Assembly: GCA_024699595.1 (NCBI GenBank)
Contig: JAILPG010000266.1
Location: 1 to 10,055 of the forward strand
DNA from: Lachnospiraceae bacterium
GTDB lineage: Bacteria; Bacillota_A; Clostridia; Lachnospirales; Lachnospiraceae
Length of the DNA: 10,055 bases
Direction: 5' to 3'
The notes beneath the pieces were generated by a model. The model made no database searches. It was not told the DNA's origin and saw only the letters and a program-made list of their open reading frames with translations. Position numbers and translations under genes: made by a program. Positions 6,428 to 10,055 of this stretch are shown here, piece by piece. How positions within the stretch are numbered: position 1 is the first letter of the stretch; each line of letters opens with the position of its first letter.

Positions 6428-8821
6428 TCATCTTATGTTACATATAAATCCCGGATAGATATCGTCATCTGTTTTGACGGGACCTGCAACAAGGGTCCTG
6501 ATCTTGTTAAATCCTCTTTTAACTATTGTTCCCCTTCGCTCCAAAAGCTCCTTTTCCCTCATCTTTTTTAGGAAAGATGGAAGGTCACTTAAGACGGAGT
6601 CATCTATACGTGACACAATATAGCGTATTCTTAAGGTCTTTTTTACAGTAGGAAGATCAAAGAAGACAAGCTGGGGGTCCGAATGGTCAAACAGGAAAGC
6701 AGATTCCGATATGCAGTAACCGTTGATCAGATATCTGTCAATGTTATCTTTTTTCGATAACGCATCGTTTTTATCGCCGGTTATTAATTCTGCATTTAAT
6801 ACTTTTACGAGGCATTCACGTTCTACCGGATCGATCCTAAGCTCTCTGACCGCAGGATCGAGCTCTATGTCAAGTAATACCGATCCGTCCTCCCTGTCAT
6901 GGGCACCTACCACATACATAAGATCATCCGGTGCAAAGCCCCTTTCCGCTTCTTTTGCTGCATATACCTGGGGATTTAGAAGACTTGTGCCGGTAAGGCT
7001 CTTTTTTACCATATCATTGAGATCAAGTGTAGCCGCTGACATCACCTCATGCAGCAGCTCAAAGGAAGCTGTGCCTTTCTTTATATACAGCTGGAAATTC
7101 TCTTCATATTCAAGGAACAGTTTCTTATCATCCTCACTTATCCCTGCCTCACCGAAGAGATCGATCCCGTTATCGTCAAGGTAATGTGAAAAGCCGGAAT
7201 CCTCCCTGCCCCTTAAGTAATAAAAGAGTGCGCGGAAAATGACAAAGCTTACCGGAAGCCTGCCTTCAAAGGTCCATTCGTAATCTATGACGGTCCATGT
7301 TCCGTCCGGACCGTAATGCCTGTCAAATATTATGTTCTCAAATATCAGGTCAATGTCGGATATCTCCGTATACCGCTCTCCCGCCGTAAGCTTTTCTCCG
7401 AATATCTCCCTTAAGGCTGCTAGAGACGTATCTTCTGATACAATATGGCCGTCCTCTGCATCCGATGCGGATCTGTAGAGGATATCCCTGTATTTATGGA
7501 TAAGCCTGTGCATCTCTTCATACCGTCCCTCTGAGTCGAGCCTGTCGAGATATTCCTCCATCGTCTCCCCGTCAACATATTCAAGCACAGTCTCTTGTGT
7601 ATGACCCTCTTTGTGATGATCCCCTGCTTCCTCAAGGCATCTGCAGGGACAGAGCCCTTCATCCGAATACAGATCAAGCAGTGCCTTATAATGGTTCTTT
7701 ATGCCTGCTACATGAGCGGATGCCTCGTCATCGAGAGCTTTTTTATATACCTTTCTGAAACCGTCTTCATCCTGTGTGATGACGGTGGCTATCCTGTATT
7801 TTGCACTTCTTTCGTCGGAATACTTGACAAATATCACGTGTTCTTTATTGCTGTTTTCCCTGTCTAAGTCGTATTCCTCAGGCACTGCACGGTTTTCTGC
7901 AAGGACTAAAAAGGAGTTTGAATACTCATAGAATCTTCCGTCCTTTATTATCTCGTTGAAGGCCTTTGTCTCATCAAAGCAGACAACCCTGTCATTGTCA
8001 TAATTCCTGATATTTCTCGAAAGCTCATTGAATCCCGGAAGCCACTCATCCGAATAAATGCTGTGACAGAGCTTGTAATCGGGGTATGGATAATAAAATG
8101 ATGCAGACAGACCCGCATTTTCGATAAGGGTTTTCAGACCGTCGTGTGAAAACGTCTTTACACCGGAGGTATTTGTATATCCCTCTATTCCCTCATAGAA
8201 CAGGCCTGTATGATCCTCTTTGCAGCCCGCAAAGTATTTGAGACCGTATTTGTTCTCAATTGCTATCACGAGCTTTCCGTCAGGCTTTAAATGCCCTTTG
8301 ATCCTTGTAAGCATGTCACGATAAGGATCATCGCTGTTAATATAGCTTTCCGCATATTCAAGGACACCTATCAGGGTGATGTAGTCATATTTTTCATCTA
8401 TATGGGGTTCTATGTCTTCGAAATTGCCTACGATTATCGACAGATTTGATGCATCACTGTTTCTGTATGCATTGATGAGACTTCTTTTTTTGCTTAGTTC
8501 TATACAGGTAACTTCCGATGCCATTTTGCACAGCACACCGGTAACGGCTCCGCAGCCGGAGCCGATCTCAAGCACCTTTGCATCCTCTTTCATATCAAGG
8601 AAACTTACGATGTTTTCCCTGGTATGGGAGAGATGGTACATGACAGACCATGATCTGCTGCTCAGTATGACATCGTCATACTTCTCCCTGGGATATTTCT
8701 TTACATCCTCAAGCAGTATATCCTCATTTATCCCTTCGGAATACAGATCGCTTCCGCCGTAATAGCCGTAATCGATCAGGACATTACCTATCTTTTCCGT
8801 TTTTTCACTGATCATCTTCAC
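6428..8821 (-). CDS. SAM methyltransferase-kinase fusion, candidate polysaccharide chain terminator (WbdD-like)
   Basis: A 797-residue multidomain protein. Residues about 50-245 are a class I SAM methyltransferase: motif I VLEIGSGCGAVT (83-94), acidic end of strand 2 at CIELS (E108), GNFEDIEP (132-139), then a strand containing LVIAIENKYG (184-193). Residues 263-308 (RNIRNYDNDR, FDE, YSNSFLV) link to a kinase-like domain at about 340-545: KVYKKA (357-362, candidate nucleotide-binding Lys), E366 as possible helix-C Glu, hinge VLEYVDGETMEEYL (412-425), catalytic loop DLIFEN (D491 to N496) and the metal Asp in VIDYEWT (D513). This Asp-x4-Asn plus later Asp arrangement matches aminoglycoside-phosphotransferase-type kinases and suggests an active enzyme. 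Residues about 635-740 look beta-rich (LRIDPVEREC, DPQLVFFDLP), followed by a short basic helix (745-775). Fusion of methyltransferase and kinase next to wzt is the plan of E. coli WbdD, which methylates and phosphorylates the O-antigen end. GTG is the likely start, overlapping wzt by 17 nt. Confidence 0.8.
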   Translation of the reverse strand: MKMISEKTEKIGNVLIDYGYYGGSDLYSEGINEDILLEDVKKYPREKYDDVILSSRSWSVMYHLSHTRENIVSFLDMKEDAKVLEIGSGCGAVTGVLCKMASEVTCIELSKKRSLINAYRNSDASNLSIIVGNFEDIEPHIDEKYDYITLIGVLEYAESYINSDDPYRDMLTRIKGHLKPDGKLVIAIENKYGLKYFAGCKEDHTGLFYEGIEGYTNTSGVKTFSHDGLKTLIENAGLSASFYYPYPDYKLCHSIYSDEWLPGFNELSRNIRNYDNDRVVCFDETKAFNEIIKDGRFYEYSNSFLVLAENRAVPEEYDLDRENSNKEHVIFVKYSDERSAKYRIATVITQDEDGFRKVYKKALDDEASAHVAGIKNHYKALLDLYSDEGLCPCRCLEEAGDHHKEGHTQETVLEYVDGETMEEYLDRLDSEGRYEEMHRLIHKYRDILYRSASDAEDGHIVSEDTSLAALREIFGEKLTAGERYTEISDIDLIFENIIFDRHYGPDGTWTVIDYEWTFEGRLPVSFVIFRALFYYLRGREDSGFSHYLDDNGIDLFGEAGISEDDKKLFLEYEENFQLYIKKGTASFELLHEVMSAATLDLNDMVKKSLTGTSLLNPQVYAAKEAERGFAPDDLMYVVGAHDREDGSVLLDIELDPAVRELRIDPVERECLVKVLNAELITGDKNDALSKKDNIDRYLINGYCISESAFLFDHSDPQLVFFDLPTVKKTLRIRYIVSRIDDSVLSDLPSFLKKMREKELLERRGTIVKRGFNKIRTLVAGPVKTDDDIYPGFICNIR

Positions 8822-10055
8822 TTAACTTCCTTACCGTGACAACCGAATCCATATCGTAAAAACCCGTGGTATTCTTGTCTGAGATAACTGTCAGGTTAAA
8901 AATATCATACAGTCTGTGATATACCGTAAATTCACCGTTTCTGTAGCCCACACAGCCTAAGGATACAAGATATTCACCACCCTGTAAGCTCATCTTCTGT
9001 GTAAAGGTGGCTACCATGACATCACCGGGGGACGGGGTTCCCGTAGTAAGCTTTTCAAACATAGTATTGGTCCCGGTGATCTCCGTTCCCTGCATGTTCT
9101 TAAAAGAAACCGCAAAAATGGGATCCTGGATGGACTCAAAGAACCGGATCTTTAGCTTTACCGTAAATTCCTCGCCCTTGATTATCGTGTTCGTGATCTC
9201 TCCCGAATTATCATAGGCACAGTAATCCTCAAACTCCGCAAGTCCGCTTCCGTACTCATCCTTGTTGGGATTGAGCTTCATCTTGTCTTTCCAGCAGTCA
9301 CCCTTACTGAGGTCATCGCTCTTATGGGTATCCACCTGTTTATCAAGCTGGCCCACAAGGACTTTTTTATACATATCTATGATCTCTTTGGGTGAACCTT
9401 CCCCGATCTTTACGCCCTTTTCAAGCAGGACCACCCTGTCGCAGTACTTAGCGATGCTTGAAAGGTCATGGCTTACGAACAGTATGGTCTTGCCCTGTTT
9501 TTTGAATTCCTCGAATTTTCTGTAGCACTTGTTCTGGAAGAACACATCCCCGACCGAAAGAGCCTCATCCACGATGAGTATCTCCGGATCTATATTGATG
9601 GCTACGGCAAAAGCCAGCCTTACGAACATTCCGCTTGAATAGGTCTTTACCTTCTGGTCGGCAAATTCGCCTATATCCGCAAACTCCAGGATATCCTTTA
9701 ACTTTGAGTCTATCTCCTGCTCGGAAAAGCCGTTCATCGTGCCGTTTAAGTAGACATTCTCAACACCCGTATACTCCATGTTGAAGCCCGCTCCAAGCTC
9801 CAAAAGGGCGGATATACTTCCGTTTATCTTAACCTCACCGTAGGTTGGATTAAGAACGCCTGTTATTATCTTTAATATAGTGGATTTTCCGGAACCGTTT
9901 GTCCCTATTATCCCGACTGTCTCACCGGTCTTAACGTTAAGCTCGACATTATTTAAGGCATAGTGCTCCCTGCAATGGACATTTCCGATATGGAGAGCCT
10001 CCTTGATCCTGTCACGGTTTCTGTCATACAGCTTATATATCTTTGTAAGATTCTT
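8805..10055 (-). CDS. wzt: Polysaccharide ABC transporter ATPase with C-terminal carbohydrate-binding domain (Wzt), partial
   Basis: The frame is open to the right edge, giving 416 visible residues; probably only about 8-15 N-terminal residues are missing. Numbering from the first visible residue, the nucleotide-binding domain has Walker A GTNGSGKST (51-59), the family hallmark LLELGAGF (84-91) with YTGVENVYLNG (95-105), ABC signature YSSGM (139-143), Walker B ILIVDE (159-164) and the H-loop SHD (195-197). These motifs are those of the Wzt/TagH/RgpD exporters, which drive lipid-linked polysaccharide across the cytoplasmic membrane with a Wzm-type permease. After a linker (about 235-270), residues about 271-409 form a beta-rich domain (FTVKLKIRFFESI, GDVMVATFTQKMSLQGGEY) matching the Wzt_C type that recognises the chain end in E. 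coli O8/O9a. B. subtilis TagH lacks such a sugar-binding domain, so the cargo is probably not an ordinary wall teichoic acid. The permease gene is not in the window and is likely upstream. The next gene overlaps this one by 17 nt. Confidence 0.93.
   Translation of the reverse strand, partial: KNLTKIYKLYDRNRDRIKEALHIGNVHCREHYALNNVELNVKTGETVGIIGTNGSGKSTILKIITGVLNPTYGEVKINGSISALLELGAGFNMEYTGVENVYLNGTMNGFSEQEIDSKLKDILEFADIGEFADQKVKTYSSGMFVRLAFAVAINIDPEILIVDEALSVGDVFFQNKCYRKFEEFKKQGKTILFVSHDLSSIAKYCDRVVLLEKGVKIGEGSPKEIIDMYKKVLVGQLDKQVDTHKSDDLSKGDCWKDKMKLNPNKDEYGSGLAEFEDYCAYDNSGEITNTIIKGEEFTVKLKIRFFESIQDPIFAVSFKNMQGTEITGTNTMFEKLTTGTPSPGDVMVATFTQKMSLQGGEYLVSLGCVGYRNGEFTVYHRLYDIFNLTVISDKNTTGFYDMDSVVTVRKLSEDDQ
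8826..8832 (-). promoter_or_regulatory. Ribosome binding site choosing a GTG start inside the end of wzt
   Basis: The minus strand reads AAGGAAG here. Its AAGGA core ends six bases before a GTG at 8821-8819 and twelve before an in-frame ATG at 8815-8813. Normal spacing favours the GTG. Either choice overlaps the wzt stop codon at 8807-8805 (by 17 or 11 nt), so the two genes are probably translationally coupled, which would help keep exporter and chain terminator in proportion. Confidence 0.65.

Noticed and set aside
9801..9803. A possible start codon (TTG) giving a 332-residue version of the ABC ATPase
   Set aside because: Translation upstream continues in frame to the window edge and contains the Walker A motif; the TTG encodes the second leucine of the conserved ALLELGAGF hallmark, so it is internal.
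8805..10055. ABC ATPase as TagH, exporter of wall teichoic acid
   Set aside because: The C-terminal half is a beta-rich Wzt_C-like domain, and the operon has a methyltransferase-kinase and GT2 enzymes but no CDP-glycerol/ribitol polymerase genes.

Overview
All genes in this window lie on the minus strand and read right to left as one tightly packed operon. The junctions, in transcription order, are a 17-nt overlap, then gaps of 23, 20, 27 and 1 nt. No promoter, terminator, RNA gene, CRISPR array or insertion sequence is visible, and no gene-free stretch exceeds 30 bases. The moderate GC content (roughly 40-45% by eye), strong AAGGAGG-type ribosome binding sites, a PgcA-type phosphoglucomutase and large multidomain family-2 glycosyltransferases point to a Firmicute. 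Lachnospiraceae (Butyrivibrio/Roseburia-like) is the best guess, but this is inference.

Layout in transcription order: (1) 10055-8805, the ATPase of a polysaccharide ABC exporter (Wzt type), lacking only its first few residues, with an intact C-terminal Wzt_C-like carbohydrate-binding domain. (2) 8821-6428, a 797-residue protein with an N-terminal SAM methyltransferase, a central kinase-fold domain that keeps an Asp-x4-Asn catalytic loop, and a C-terminal beta-rich region. (3) 6404-4203, a 733-residue glycosyltransferase with a degenerate first GT-A domain, an intact second one and an extra C-terminal domain. (4) 4182-2164, a 672-residue protein with an N-terminal coiled coil and two intact GT2 domains. 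(5) 2136-415, a phosphoglucomutase/phosphomannomutase. (6) 413-1, the start of a polytopic membrane protein resembling GT87 (DUF2029) polyprenyl-phosphate-sugar transferases.

Taken together this is an ABC-transporter-dependent surface polysaccharide locus. The mutase would supply sugar-1-phosphate for nucleotide sugars. The two GT2 proteins would build the chain on a lipid carrier in the cytoplasm. The methyltransferase-kinase would cap the non-reducing end, and Wzt with its membrane partner (probably upstream, off the right edge) would export the chain. The GT87-like protein could decorate it from outside.

The most interesting observation is the adjacency wzt (with sugar-binding domain) - methyltransferase/kinase - multidomain glycosyltransferases. 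This is the logic and gene order of the E. coli O8/O9a system (Wzt-WbdD-WbdA), where terminal methylation/phosphorylation stops polymerisation and is read by the Wzt C-terminal domain. Here it appears in what looks like a Gram-positive. The functional parallel is inference from domain content and order and has not been tested.
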